Positions 34,543 through 43,202 of a stretch of 64,000 nt of DNA are shown here, piece after piece. Below the pieces are notes generated by a model that saw nothing but the letters and a program-made list of their open reading frames with translations, did no database searches and was not told the DNA's origin. Positions within the stretch are counted from its first letter, which is position 1; each line of letters begins with the position of its first letter. Source of the stretch: Paroceanicella profunda (GTDB taxonomy: Bacteria; Pseudomonadota; Alphaproteobacteria; Rhodobacterales; Rhodobacteraceae); the NCBI RefSeq assembly GCF_005887635.2, contig NZ_CP040818.1:2014501-2078500 (forward strand), read 5' to 3'. The translations under genes were made by a program, and so were the position numbers.

Positions 34543-35436
34543 ATGGCCGTTATCGATATCAGTGTCGAGACCTCCGCCGGTCTCGATTTCAATGCCTATC
34601 TTTCTGCGTTCACTGCGGATTTCGGGTCCGACAACCGCGGTTGGTTCGAAGGGCCGCTGGCGCCCTACGACTCCTGGTCGATCCAGGAACAGGGCAGCGC
34701 GGCGCAGGCGCTGGTCGCGGAAGGGGAGCTCAACTACTCCTTCACCAGCCACGTGCTGGAGGGCGATCTCGACACGCTGTCCTTCGGCACCGACCTCAGC
34801 CTCGGCTCCGGCACCGGGGTGACGACGAGCACGCCGACACTGGGCACGAACGTGGTGACGCTCGAGTCGCTCGGGCTGTCGGACACAGGGTCGAGCAATC
34901 TGGTGAATGACGTGCTGCTGGGCCTCGGCGAGGGTGATTCGAGCGCGCTGGAGGGCTGGCTCTTCAACACCGCCGGGAACAGCGTCAACTTTGACGGCGG
35001 CGCGGGCGCCGACAGCTTCACCGCCGGCATCGGCGATGACGTGCTGCGCGGCCGGGGCGGCAACGACCGGCTGTTCGGCGGCGCCGGCGCCGACACCCTG
35101 CTGGGCGGCAACGGGGCCGACACGCTGGACGGCGGTGCAGGGGCCGACGTGCTCACCGGCGGCAATGGCGCGGACACGTTCACCTTCGCCACCGCGGCCG
35201 GGGCCGACGGCGACGAGATCACGGACTTCACCGCCGCCGATCTCATCGACCTCACCGGAATTGCCGGGCTCACCGGATGGGGCGGCACCAGCGCCGCGGC
35301 CAACTCCGCCTGGTACGCGGTGAGCGGAACCGACACGCTGCTCTACGGGTCTACCGATGGCGACAGCGTCGCCGATTTCGAGATCGTGCTCTCCGATTAC
35401 ACCGGCGGACTGAGCGGCACCGACGTTCTGGTCTGA
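34543..35436 (+). CDS. Secreted HasA-like hemophore domain fused to RTX calcium-binding repeats
   Basis: A 297-residue protein with two parts. Residues 1-145 resemble the HasA hemophore: GELNYSFTSHVLEGDLDTLSFG (62-82) aligns with the HasA core around its heme ligand. Tyr65 matches the ligand tyrosine, and His70 could replace its partner histidine after a three-residue deletion. The other ligand loop (FGSDNRGWFEG) lacks the histidine found in Serratia HasA. Residues 150-215 are GGxGxDxL-type nonapeptides (GGAGADTLLGGNGADTLDGG), the calcium-binding mark of type I-secreted proteins. There is no N-terminal signal peptide, as expected for type I export. Secretion genes and a HasR receptor are not in the window. 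Confidence 0.8.
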   Translation: MAVIDISVETSAGLDFNAYLSAFTADFGSDNRGWFEGPLAPYDSWSIQEQGSAAQALVAEGELNYSFTSHVLEGDLDTLSFGTDLSLGSGTGVTTSTPTLGTNVVTLESLGLSDTGSSNLVNDVLLGLGEGDSSALEGWLFNTAGNSVNFDGGAGADSFTAGIGDDVLRGRGGNDRLFGGAGADTLLGGNGADTLDGGAGADVLTGGNGADTFTFATAAGADGDEITDFTAADLIDLTGIAGLTGWGGTSAAANSAWYAVSGTDTLLYGSTDGDSVADFEIVLSDYTGGLSGTDVLV

Positions 35437-35588
35437 CCGCGAACCCTGCCTCGCGCATCGGCCGGCCCGCCGGCCGGTGCGTTCCGCGCCGCGGCGCCGC
35501 TGCGGCCGGCGCGCTGCCATATGCGGAGGCGCGGGGGCGCGAAAACGCCATATCCTGTGCAGTCGCGGCCTCAGGGTGCACAAATATG

Positions 35589-35618
35589 TTGACGCAATTC
35601 AGAGTTGCACGGCATGAT
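35589..35618 (+). promoter_or_regulatory. Sigma70-like promoter in the intergenic region
   Basis: TTGACG (35589-35594) and CATGAT (35613-35618) are spaced by 18 bases. The -35 is five of six to consensus and the -10 four of six. A start would fall near 35625, just ahead of a strong terminator, so the transcript would be a short RNA. Confidence 0.5.
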
Positions 35619-35624
35619 GGGGAC

Positions 35625-35687
35625 ATTGATTTGATCGGATGCACCCTAAAGAGCCCCGCCCATCACCAGATGGGCGGGGTTATTCTT
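35625..35687 (+). ncRNA. Candidate small RNA
   Basis: A segment of about 60 bases between a sigma70-like promoter and a strong intrinsic terminator, inside an A+T-richer patch after the HasA-RTX gene. It holds TGCACCCT (35640-35647), the complement of AGGGTGCA at 35573-35580. No coding potential is visible. It could equally be a stray promoter and the RTX gene's terminator. Confidence 0.4.
35654..35687 (+). terminator. Strong intrinsic terminator
   Basis: A perfect 11-bp stem CCCCGCCCATC / GATGGGCGGGG with loop ACCA, followed by TTATTCTT. It serves the rightward RTX gene and/or the candidate small RNA. On the other strand it could help end the leftward paa operon. Confidence 0.82.
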
Positions 35688-35713
35688 GCGGTGTCGGACG
35701 GGTGTGGCGGGGC

Positions 35714-36316
35714 TCAGGCGCCGGGCGTGGATTTCGGACGGTGATCCGGCGCCGCCATTCGCCCTCGGCCGGGCTCGGCGCGGGGCAGGGGCTCGGCGGG
35801 GCGCAGCCGGGCGGCGGCGGTGCGGGCCAGCTCGGCATAGACTTCAGTGCCCCGGGTTTTCCATGCCACCTCCTCCCCGGAGAGCTGCCGAACGATTCGC
35901 GCCGGCATGCCCACCACCATCGAGCGCGGCGGCACCTGCATGCCGGCCTTCACGAAGGCGAGGGCGGCGACGATGCTCTCCGCCCCGATCACCGCCTCGT
36001 CCATCACCACGGCGTTCATGCCCACCATTGCGTTTGCCCCCACCACGCAGCCGTGCAGCACCGCGCCGTGGCCGATGTGGCCCATCTCCTCCACCACCAC
36101 GTCGCGGCCGGGGAAGGCGTGCATCACGCAGGTTTCCTGCACATTGGCGCGCGCGCCCACGATCACCCGGCCGAAATCGCCGCGCAGCACCGCGCCGGGG
36201 CCGATATAGGCGCCGGGCCCCACGTGCACGTCGCCGATCAGTACCGCCTCGGGGTGGAGGAAGGCCGATGGGTCGGCCACCGGGGTGAAACCGTCGAGCG
36301 CGTAGCAGCGGGCCAT
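35714..36316 (-). CDS. paaY: Gamma-carbonic-anhydrase-like protein PaaY
   Basis: A 200-residue left-handed beta-helix hexapeptide-repeat protein. Repeats such as AVLIGDVHVGPGAYIGPGAVLRGDFGRVIVGARANVQE and the metal histidines (MHAFPGRD, GHIGHGAVLHGCVVG) are visible. PaaY is a thioesterase that rescues CoA from dead-end ring-CoA compounds in phenylacetate breakdown. It is the last gene of the paa operon, and its ATG overlaps the paaZ stop by one base (TGATG). Confidence 0.9.
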   Translation of the reverse strand: MARCYALDGFTPVADPSAFLHPEAVLIGDVHVGPGAYIGPGAVLRGDFGRVIVGARANVQETCVMHAFPGRDVVVEEMGHIGHGAVLHGCVVGANAMVGMNAVVMDEAVIGAESIVAALAFVKAGMQVPPRSMVVGMPARIVRQLSGEEVAWKTRGTEVYAELARTAAARLRPAEPLPRAEPGRGRMAAPDHRPKSTPGA

Positions 36317-38361
36317 CAGCCGGCCCGCTGGGTTTTCGCCACCATGGTCAGCACGTCGTACTGGGCCACCACCTCGCCGTCGGCGCGGGTCACGGTGCAG
36401 TCCCAGCGCACCTCGCCGTACGCCTCGGTCTCGCGCGGGTTGATCTGCTTGGCGGTGAGCTGCACGCGCAGGGTCTCCCCGGCATGGACGGGGGAGAGGA
36501 AGCGCAGGTTGTCCACACCGTAATTGGCCAGCACCGGCCCCTCGTCGGGCTGCACGAACAGGCCCGCGGCGAAGGACACGATGAGGTAGCCATGCGCCAC
36601 GCGGCCCTCGAAGAACGGGTTTCGGGCAGCGGCCTCCTCGTCCATGTGGGCGTAGAACGTGTCGCCGGTGAAGCGGGCGAAATGCTCGATGTCCTCCACC
36701 GTCACCTGCCGGCTCTCGGTGGTGATGGTGTCGCCCACCTCCAGCTCGGCGAGAGACTTGCGGAACGGGTGCACCGCGTCCTCGCGCCGGGCCGCGCCGG
36801 GCATCCACTGGCCGATGATGGCGGTGAGCATGTCCGGCGTGCCCTGCAGCGCGGTGCGCTGGGTGTAGTGGTGCAGGGCGCGCATGCCGCCGAGCTCCTC
36901 GCCGCCGCCGGCCCGGCCGGGGCCGCCATGCACCAGCTGGGGCAGGGGCGAGCCATGGCCGGTGGAGGTTTTCGCAGCCCCCCGGTTGCCGAACAGCAGC
37001 CGGCCATGGGCGCGGGCGATGCCGAGCCCGATCTCGCGCGCCACGGCACCGTCATCGGTGAAGAGCGAGGCGACGAGCGAGCCGCCGCCGCGGTTGGCGA
37101 TCTCCACCGCCTCGGCCGGCGTGGCGTAGGGCATCAGCGTGCAGACCGGGCCGAAGGCCTCCACCTCGTGCGGGGCCGTGGCGGTGAGGGGGCTGTCGCA
37201 CACCAGCAGGCAGGGCGCGTGGAAGGCGCCGCCCTCGGGCACCGGCCCGGGTTCGAGCACGATGCGCGCCTCCGCGGCGATGCGGGCGATGGCGCCGCGC
37301 ACCTCCTCCACCTGGGCGGGGGAGGCGAGCGGGCCCATGCGGGTGCCCTCCTCCGCCGGGTTGCCGATGACGGCCTTCGCGAGGCGGGCCTTCAGCGCCT
37401 CGGTCACCGCATCGAGATGGGCGGCCGGCACGATGGCGCGGCGGATGGCGGTGCATTTCTGCCCCGCCTTCACGGTCATCTCGCGCGCGACCTCCTTCAC
37501 GAACAGCTCGAACTCCGGCGTGCCGGGCCCGGCATCGGGACCGAGGATGGAGGCGTTCAGGCTGTCCGCCTCGGCCGTGAAGCGCACCGAGTTCTCCACG
37601 ATGGCGGGCGTGGCGCGCAAGCGGCGGGCGGTGGCGGCGGAGCCGGTGAAGGTGACCGCGTCCTGCGCCGTCACCCGGTCGAGCAGGTCGCCCGTGCCGC
37701 CGCAGACGAGCTGCAGCGCGCCCTCGGGCAGCAGGCCGGTGGCGAGGATCAGCCGCACGCAGGCCTCGGTGAGATAGGCGGTCTGGCTGGCGGGCTTCAC
37801 GATGGCGGGCATGCCGGCGAGCCAGGTGGGGGCGAGCTTCTCCAGCATGCCCCAGACGGGGAAGTTGAAGGCGTTGATGTGGATGGCCACGCCCGAGAGC
37901 GGGGTGAGGATGTGCTGGCCGATGAAGCTGCCGTCCTTCGAGAGGATCTCCGGCGCGCCGTCGGTGAGCACGGCGGCGTTCGGCAGCTCGCGCCGCCCGC
38001 GCGAGGCATAGGTGAGCAGGGTGCCGATGCCGCCGTCGATGTCCACCCAGCTGTCGGTGCGGGTGGCGCCGGTGGCGAAGGAGAGGGTGTAGAGCTCCTC
38101 CTTCGCCTCCATCAGCGCGAGGCCGATCTCCTTCATCATCAGCGCGCGGGCATGCACGCTCATCGCGCGCAGGGCGGGGCCGCCGGCCTCACGCCCGTGG
38201 GCGAGGGCGGCGCCCATGTCGAGGCCGGTTGCGTCCACGCGCGCGACGGGCGCGCCGGTGGCCGCGTCATGCACCAGCGTGCCGGCGCCGGCGCCCTCCT
38301 GCCAGCGCCCGGCGATGTAGCTTGCGAGGCGGCGCGGTTCGGTGCGGTCTGCGTCCAGCAT
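36316..38361 (-). CDS. paaZ: Bifunctional oxepin-CoA hydrolase / semialdehyde dehydrogenase PaaZ
   Basis: A 681-residue fusion that opens the oxepin-CoA ring and oxidises the resulting aldehyde to 3-oxo-5,6-dehydrosuberyl-CoA. The N-terminal aldehyde dehydrogenase (about 1-520) has VTFTGSAATARRLRAT, the glutamate segment and the catalytic cysteine in GQKCTA (Cys303). The C-terminal MaoC-type hydratase (about 540-681) has FARFTGDTFYAHMDEEAAARNPFFEGRVAHGYL. The length matches PaaZ. The start is 1 base from the paaE stop. Confidence 0.95.
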   Translation of the reverse strand: MLDADRTEPRRLASYIAGRWQEGAGAGTLVHDAATGAPVARVDATGLDMGAALAHGREAGGPALRAMSVHARALMMKEIGLALMEAKEELYTLSFATGATRTDSWVDIDGGIGTLLTYASRGRRELPNAAVLTDGAPEILSKDGSFIGQHILTPLSGVAIHINAFNFPVWGMLEKLAPTWLAGMPAIVKPASQTAYLTEACVRLILATGLLPEGALQLVCGGTGDLLDRVTAQDAVTFTGSAATARRLRATPAIVENSVRFTAEADSLNASILGPDAGPGTPEFELFVKEVAREMTVKAGQKCTAIRRAIVPAAHLDAVTEALKARLAKAVIGNPAEEGTRMGPLASPAQVEEVRGAIARIAAEARIVLEPGPVPEGGAFHAPCLLVCDSPLTATAPHEVEAFGPVCTLMPYATPAEAVEIANRGGGSLVASLFTDDGAVAREIGLGIARAHGRLLFGNRGAAKTSTGHGSPLPQLVHGGPGRAGGGEELGGMRALHHYTQRTALQGTPDMLTAIIGQWMPGAARREDAVHPFRKSLAELEVGDTITTESRQVTVEDIEHFARFTGDTFYAHMDEEAAARNPFFEGRVAHGYLIVSFAAGLFVQPDEGPVLANYGVDNLRFLSPVHAGETLRVQLTAKQINPRETEAYGEVRWDCTVTRADGEVVAQYDVLTMVAKTQRAG

Positions 38362-38362
38362 G

Positions 38363-39445
38363 TCAGTGTCCTTCGTATTCGATGACGATCTCGTCGCTCA
38401 GCGGGATGCACTGGCAGGTGAGCACCAGCCCGCGGGCGACCTCGTAATCCTCGAGCGCGTAATTCTGCAGCATCTCCACCTCGCCCTTGTGCACGCGGCC
38501 GATGCAGGTGGAGCAGACGCCGGCCTTGCAGGAGAAGGGGGCGTCGATGTCGTGCTCGCGCGCGGCCTCGAGCACGCTCTGGCCGCGGCGGGGCATCTGA
38601 AACTCGGTGGCCGCGCCGTCGATGATGACCGTGGCGCGCACCATGTCGCCGGAGGCGCGGGCGGCGGCGGCCTCGGCGCGCAGCTTCGCGCGGCCCGGCT
38701 GGTCGGCGCCGAAGAGCTCGAAGCGGATGCGCTCGCGCGGCAGGCCGGCGCCTTCCAGCGCGCCCGCCACCTCCTTCATCATCGCCTCGGGGCCGCAGAT
38801 GAAGGCCATCTCGGCCTCCGCCGGCTGCAGCCAGCCGCCGAAGAGCGCGGCGCATTTGCCTGCGTCGATGCGGCCGGAGAACAGCCCCTCCTCGGCGCCC
38901 GGCCCGGAGAACAGGTGCAGCACCGAGAAGCGGGAGAGGTAGCGGTCCTTCAGCTCGCCCAGCTCGGCGCGGAACATCACCGAGGCCACGGCGCGGTTGC
39001 CGTAGACGAGGGTGAAGCGCGCCTCCGGGTCTCCGCCCAGGATGGTGCGGGCGATGGAGAGCACCGGCGTGATGCCGGAGCCCGCGGCGAAGCCGATGTA
39101 GTGGCGGGCCTGCACCCCGGGCGCGGTGTCGCCGGGGCCGAAGCGGCCCTGCGGCGGCATGGCCTCGATCGTGTCGCCCACGGCGAGGTCCGATTTCGCC
39201 CAGCCGGAGAACGCCCCGCCGGAGACCCGCTTGATGCCCACCCGCAAGCCCTCGCCCGGGGCGGCGCAGATCGAGTAGGAGCGGCGCAGCTCCGCGCCGT
39301 CGAAGCTGCGGCGGAAGGTGAGGTATTGCCCGGGGCGGAAGCGGAAGCGCTCCATGTCCTCGGCCCGGGGCGCGAGGCTGAGCACCACCGCGTCGCGCGT
39401 GTCATGGGCGATATCGGTGACGGTGAGGGGGAAGAACTCTTGCAT
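38363..39445 (-). CDS. paaE: Phenylacetyl-CoA epoxidase reductase subunit PaaE
   Basis: A 360-residue reductase passing electrons from NADPH through FAD and a [2Fe-2S] centre to the PaaABC(D) monooxygenase. The FAD site LRRSYSICAAP, the NAD(P) segment IGFAAGSGITPVLSIARTIL, and the C-terminal plant-type ferredoxin cysteines (CKAGVCSTC, about Cys306, 311, 314, and Cys344 in LTCQC) are visible. The start overlaps the paaD stop by one base. Confidence 0.95.
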   Translation of the reverse strand: MQEFFPLTVTDIAHDTRDAVVLSLAPRAEDMERFRFRPGQYLTFRRSFDGAELRRSYSICAAPGEGLRVGIKRVSGGAFSGWAKSDLAVGDTIEAMPPQGRFGPGDTAPGVQARHYIGFAAGSGITPVLSIARTILGGDPEARFTLVYGNRAVASVMFRAELGELKDRYLSRFSVLHLFSGPGAEEGLFSGRIDAGKCAALFGGWLQPAEAEMAFICGPEAMMKEVAGALEGAGLPRERIRFELFGADQPGRAKLRAEAAAARASGDMVRATVIIDGAATEFQMPRRGQSVLEAAREHDIDAPFSCKAGVCSTCIGRVHKGEVEMLQNYALEDYEVARGLVLTCQCIPLSDEIVIEYEGH

Positions 39446-39930
39446 CAGATCGCCTTGAAATAGTCGAAGGGCTCGGCGCAGGCGCGGCAGCGGAACTGCG
39501 CCTTGCAGGGGGTGGAGCCGCGGGGGGTGAGCATCTCGGTGTCCGCCGAGCCGCATTGCGGGCAGGGGGCCTTCTGTGCGGCGAGCATGCCGGCGCAGGA
39601 GGCGAGGCCCGGCTGCGGCGGGGCGATGCCATAGGCGCGCAGCTTCTCGCGGCCCTCGGGGCTGATCCAGTCCGTCGTCCAGGCGGGGGAGAGCTGCTGG
39701 CGCACCTGCACCGGCCCCGCGCCGCGGCGGGTGAGCGCGGTCTCGATGTCGAGCGCGATCACCGCCGTGGCCGGGCAGCCGGCATAGGTGGGCGTGACGG
39801 TGACGGTGACCCCGTCCTCGGTTGCCGCCACGTCGCGGATGATCCCGAGATCGACCAGCGAGACCGCGGGGATCTCCGGGTCCGGGATCTCGGCCAGCCA
39901 GGCGCGCAGGGTGGCGAGCGAGGGCTGCAT
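39445..39930 (-). CDS. paaD: Phenylacetyl-CoA epoxidase accessory subunit PaaD
   Basis: A 161-residue protein needed for epoxidase maturation, with an MIP18/DUF59-like domain (IPDPEIPAVSLVDLGIIRDV) and a C-terminal zinc ribbon (CPQCGSADTEM…FRCRAC). The start is the ATG at 39930, overlapping the paaC stop (TGATG); a GTG one codon earlier (39933) is the alternative. Confidence 0.93.
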   Translation of the reverse strand: MQPSLATLRAWLAEIPDPEIPAVSLVDLGIIRDVAATEDGVTVTVTPTYAGCPATAVIALDIETALTRRGAGPVQVRQQLSPAWTTDWISPEGREKLRAYGIAPPQPGLASCAGMLAAQKAPCPQCGSADTEMLTPRGSTPCKAQFRCRACAEPFDYFKAI

Positions 39931-40682
39931 CACCAGCTTGCCCCGGGGTGACTGCGCGGCAACGACTGCATTTCCGCCAGCAGGTAGCCCATGTGCTCGG
40001 AATGGAGGCCCTGCCGGCCGCCGCGCCGGGTGAGGCGGGGCTCGGGCAGGGTGAGCGTGGCGCGGGCGAAGGTGGCGGCGGTCTCGGCCGCGAAGGCGGC
40101 GCGCACCGGGTCCGGGTCCGGCAGGGTGCCGTCGGCGCGCAGGGCGTCATCGGCCGCGTCGGTCTCCAGCAGGTCGGTGGTGAAGGGCCAGAGGGCCTCC
40201 AGCGCAGCCTGCATGCGGGCGTGGCTTTCCGGGGTTCCATCCCCCAGCCGCAGGATGAGATCGCGCGAGCGCTCGATGTGGTAGCGCACTTCCTTCACCG
40301 ATTTCTGCGCCAGGTCGCGCACGCCCTCGTGGGTGCTTGCGGTCAGCGCGTCGAGCATCGGCAGGTGCCAGGCGTCGAAGAGGTACTGGCGCATCAGCGC
40401 ATGGCCGAAATCCGGGCTGGGCTGCTCCACAAGCTGGGTGTTGAGGAACTCCCGCTCGCCGCGCAGGAAGGCGAGATCATCCGGCGTGCGGGTGTCGCCC
40501 TCCGCCGCGCAGGCCAGCGCATACCAGAGCCGGGTCTGGCCGATCAGGTCCAGCCCCATGTTGGCGAAGGCGATGTCCTCCTCCAGGATGGGCGCGTGGC
40601 CGCACCATTCCGCCGTGCGCTGCCCGAGGATGAGCGCATTGTCGCCCATGCGCAGGCAGAAGGTCACGAAGGGCTCCATCAC
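39930..40682 (-). CDS. paaC: Phenylacetyl-CoA epoxidase structural subunit PaaC
   Basis: A 250-residue, helix-rich, ferritin-like subunit that pairs with PaaA in the epoxidase but lacks a complete di-iron site. FCLRMGDNALILGQRTAEWCGHAPILEEDIAFANMGLDLIGQTR is the PaaC N-terminus. HSEHMGYLLAEMQSLPRSHPGASW closes the protein. The start overlaps paaB by 4 bases. Confidence 0.95.
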   Translation of the reverse strand: MMEPFVTFCLRMGDNALILGQRTAEWCGHAPILEEDIAFANMGLDLIGQTRLWYALACAAEGDTRTPDDLAFLRGEREFLNTQLVEQPSPDFGHALMRQYLFDAWHLPMLDALTASTHEGVRDLAQKSVKEVRYHIERSRDLILRLGDGTPESHARMQAALEALWPFTTDLLETDAADDALRADGTLPDPDPVRAAFAAETAATFARATLTLPEPRLTRRGGRQGLHSEHMGYLLAEMQSLPRSHPGASW

Positions 40683-40963
40683 ATCGCTCCGATCTCGTCG
40701 GGGATGTCGAAGAAGCTGGGGTGGCGGTAGACCTTGGAGGCCGCAGGCTCGAAGGTCTGCTCCGCGTCGTCCGGGCTGGAGGCGGTGATGCGCGCGGATT
40801 CCACCACCCAGATGCTCTGGCCCTCGTTGCGGCGGGTATAGACGTCACGCGCGTTCTTCAGCGCCATCCCGGCGTCGGGCGCGTGCAGGCTGCCGACATG
40901 CCGGTGCGACAGCCCGTGCTGCCCGCGGATGAACACCTCCCAGAGGGGCCATTCCCTGCTCAT
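40679..40963 (-). CDS. paaB: Phenylacetyl-CoA epoxidase subunit PaaB
   Basis: A 94-residue small subunit bridging PaaAC complexes. WPLWEVFIRGQHGLSHRHVGSLHAPDAGMALKNARDVYTRRNEG is nearly textbook PaaB. It lies 6 bases after paaA, and its end overlaps paaC. Confidence 0.96.
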   Translation of the reverse strand: MSREWPLWEVFIRGQHGLSHRHVGSLHAPDAGMALKNARDVYTRRNEGQSIWVVESARITASSPDDAEQTFEPAASKVYRHPSFFDIPDEIGAM

Positions 40964-40969
40964 GATACC

Positions 40970-41935
40970 TTACTCCGCTGCAAGTTTGTGTTTGTCGGCA
41001 TGGGCCATCAGCCCCTCGCGGAACCAGGCGCCATCGTCCCAGGCCTTCTGCCGGGCGGCGAGGCGCTCGCGGTTGCACGGGCCGTTGCCCTTCAGGACGG
41101 CGAAGAACTCGTCCCAGTCCGGGGTGCCGAAATCATACCCGTCCTTCTCCGCGTTCCAGGCGAGGTCGGGGTCGGGCACCTTCAGGCCCAGCCATTCGGC
41201 CTGCGGCACGGTCTGGTCGACGAATTTCTGCCGCAGCTCGTCATTCGAGTTCTGCTTGATGCCCCATTTCATCGACTGCTCGGAATGCACCGAGTCCGCA
41301 TCCGGCGGCCCGAACATCATCAGCGAGGGCCACCACCAGCGGTTCAGCGCGTCCTGCGCCATCGCCTTCTGCGCCTCCGTGCCGTGGCAGAGCGCGCGCA
41401 TGATGTCGAAGCCCTGGCGCTGGTGGAAGCTCTCCTCCTTGCAGATGCGGATCATCGCGCGCGAATAGGGGCCGAAGGAGCAGCGCTGCAGCGGCACCTG
41501 GTTCATGATCGCGGCCCCGTCCACCAGCCAGCCGATGGCGCCGATATCCGCCCAGGTGAGGGTGGGGTAGTTGAAGATGGAGCTGTACTTCGCCTTGCCG
41601 GCCAGAAGCTGCTCCGTCATCTCGTCGCGCGAGACGCCCAGCGTCTCGGCGGCGCAGTAGAGGTAGAGGCCGTGGCCGGCCTCGTCCTGCACCTTGGCGA
41701 GCAGGATGGCCTTGCGCTGCAGGGTTGGGGCGCGGGTGATCCAGTTCCCCTCCGGCAACTGGCCGACGATCTCGGAGTGCGCGTGCTGGCCGATCTGGCG
41801 GATCAGGGTCTTGCGGTAGCCCTCGGGCATCCAGTCCTTCGGCTCGATGCGGATGCCCTCGTCGATGCGCTTCTGGAAGGCTGCATCGGCGTCCGAGGTG
41901 CCGGTTTCACCCGTTTCGACCAGTTGTGCGTACAT
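40970..41935 (-). CDS. paaA: Phenylacetyl-CoA epoxidase catalytic subunit PaaA
   Basis: A 321-residue di-iron monooxygenase that converts phenylacetyl-CoA to the 1,2-epoxide. Di-iron glutamate/histidine segments are visible ([29 protein letters not shown]), and the substrate end [25 protein letters not shown] is typical. The start at 41935 follows AAGGAGA at 7 bases; longer frames upstream are not supported. It is the first gene of paaABCDEZY. Confidence 0.96.
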   Translation of the reverse strand: MYAQLVETGETGTSDADAAFQKRIDEGIRIEPKDWMPEGYRKTLIRQIGQHAHSEIVGQLPEGNWITRAPTLQRKAILLAKVQDEAGHGLYLYCAAETLGVSRDEMTEQLLAGKAKYSSIFNYPTLTWADIGAIGWLVDGAAIMNQVPLQRCSFGPYSRAMIRICKEESFHQRQGFDIMRALCHGTEAQKAMAQDALNRWWWPSLMMFGPPDADSVHSEQSMKWGIKQNSNDELRQKFVDQTVPQAEWLGLKVPDPDLAWNAEKDGYDFGTPDWDEFFAVLKGNGPCNRERLAARQKAWDDGAWFREGLMAHADKHKLAAE

Positions 41936-42086
41936 GTGCCTGTCTCCTTCAGGGGGCGGTGGCGGGAGAGAGGGCGCTGGCCCCGCCCGGGCCCGGCCGG
42001 CGGTGTGCGCCTGCCGGGCGGGCCGGGGGGCGGATCGGGGCATGTGACATGAATCCTCCCGGAGCCTCTGCCATGTTCTTTCCGGC

Positions 42087-42115
42087 AATATGGCACTCAA
42101 TATGTCACATGGCAA
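42087..42115 (-). promoter_or_regulatory. Putative paaA promoter with overlapping direct repeats
   Basis: On the minus strand TTGCCA (42115-42110) and CATATT (42092-42087) are spaced by 17 bases, giving a start near 42080 and a leader of about 145 bases. Plus-strand direct repeats CAATATGGCACT (42086-42097) and CAATATGTCACA (42098-42109) cover the -10 and spacer. GTGTGATG-TTTT-GTGTGATG at 42121-42140 lies just upstream of the -35. These are candidate operators for PaaX or the TetR regulator. Confidence 0.5.
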
Positions 42116-42140
42116 GACAAGTGTGATGTTTTGTGTGATG

Positions 42141-42349
42141 CGTGCGCCAGGGCCGGAGCGTGACGGGCGCGCGCGGAAGGGCCCGGCACGCCGGCGCGGG
42201 CAGGCGTCCGGGCAGCCGCGGTGCGAGCAGGCGTTCAACTGGCCACGGTGTGGCGAAACCTCCGGGTCACCGCGGGGCGGGCTGCGGCCAGGCGGCCACG
42301 GTGGGGGAGGCGTCCGGGTGGCCGCGAGCAGCGGCCGGGGGGCGGCGTG
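42141..42349. other. Repeat-containing spacer between paaX and the paaA promoter
   Basis: No gene is seen. GCGTCCGGG-(2)-GCCGCG occurs at about 42203 and 42308, and GGCCACGGTG at about 42242 and 42294, so the segment appears to be an old, decayed duplication. Together with the promoter it makes a 414-base gap that separates paaX from the epoxidase genes. Confidence 0.4.
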
Positions 42350-43201
42350 TCAGTGGTAGGAGAGGTCGGCGATGCGGCGGGCGATGCGCGTCGGGTCGGC
42401 GGTGAGCGTGCCGTTGCGGTCCACGAAACTGGCGGCGACGGCGGCATCCGCATCGGGCGTGAGCGCGAGGTAGAGCCGCGCGAACAGGGCGCGCGCGGCC
42501 GGGCTCTGCCAGGTGTCGGGCAGCATGCCCAGCGGCAGGGCGGGGTCCGACAGGGCGATGTCGCGGAAGATGTGCACCAGCAGCAGCCGCAGGCCGAGCG
42601 CCTCGGCGGGCGGGAAGCTGCAGCCCTCCAGCGGCGAGAATCCCTCCACGAACCGGTCGATCCGCCCGGCCAGCGCGTCCAACTGCCAGGCGCTGCGGGC
42701 CAGCTCGGTGAGGTCGTCCGTGGTGGTGGCGCGGAAGTGGATCGCGCCCAGCGGCGGCAGCGGCTCCCCCCGGTCCGGCAGGATGGCGAGATGCGGCTGC
42801 GCCATGCCGAAGCGCAGCCGCGAGAGCTTGTGCACCAGCGCCTCGCGCCCCGCCCCCTGCGGCAGCGCCACGAGGTGCCAGCCGCGCAGCGGCTCGGCCC
42901 GCGGGCGCGAGTAGATCAGCCGTGCGGCATGGGTGAACTCGCGGTTCGCGGCCTCGGTGAGCCGGTAGTAGCTCTTGCGGCCGTGCTTCTCGCCGGCGAT
43001 GCGCTCCGAGGCCACGAGGCGGGAGACCGCGGTGCGCACCCGGCTCTCGGAGATCTGCACGGCGCGGCAGGCCTCCACGATGTTGCCCATCCACAGCTCG
43101 CCGCCGCGCGGCGCCACCACGTCACCGTAGAGCGTGACGATGAACGCCCCGGCGCTCACGGGAAAGGTTTCGAGAATCCGGGACGTTACAGACGTGTTCA
43201 T
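42350..43201 (-). CDS. paaX: PaaX family transcriptional regulator
   Basis: A 283-residue regulator, usually a repressor released by phenylacetyl-CoA. A winged-helix N-terminal domain (about 10-90: VSAGAFIVTLYGDVV…ESRVRTAVSRLVASERIAGEKHGRKSYYRLTEAA) is followed by the PaaX central and C-terminal domains. The ATG at 43201 is chosen because GGAG lies 6 bases upstream; an in-frame ATG at 43255 would place a perfect hairpin inside the gene. It sits between paaK and paaABCDEZY. Confidence 0.9.
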   Translation of the reverse strand: MNTSVTSRILETFPVSAGAFIVTLYGDVVAPRGGELWMGNIVEACRAVQISESRVRTAVSRLVASERIAGEKHGRKSYYRLTEAANREFTHAARLIYSRPRAEPLRGWHLVALPQGAGREALVHKLSRLRFGMAQPHLAILPDRGEPLPPLGAIHFRATTTDDLTELARSAWQLDALAGRIDRFVEGFSPLEGCSFPPAEALGLRLLLVHIFRDIALSDPALPLGMLPDTWQSPAARALFARLYLALTPDADAAVAASFVDRNGTLTADPTRIARRIADLSYH

Positions 43202-43202
43202 G

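Noticed and set aside
34543..35436. A complete type I secretion locus around the RTX protein
   Set aside because: The flanking genes are a queuosine-precursor transporter and paaY; no ABC, membrane-fusion or TolC gene is present in the window.
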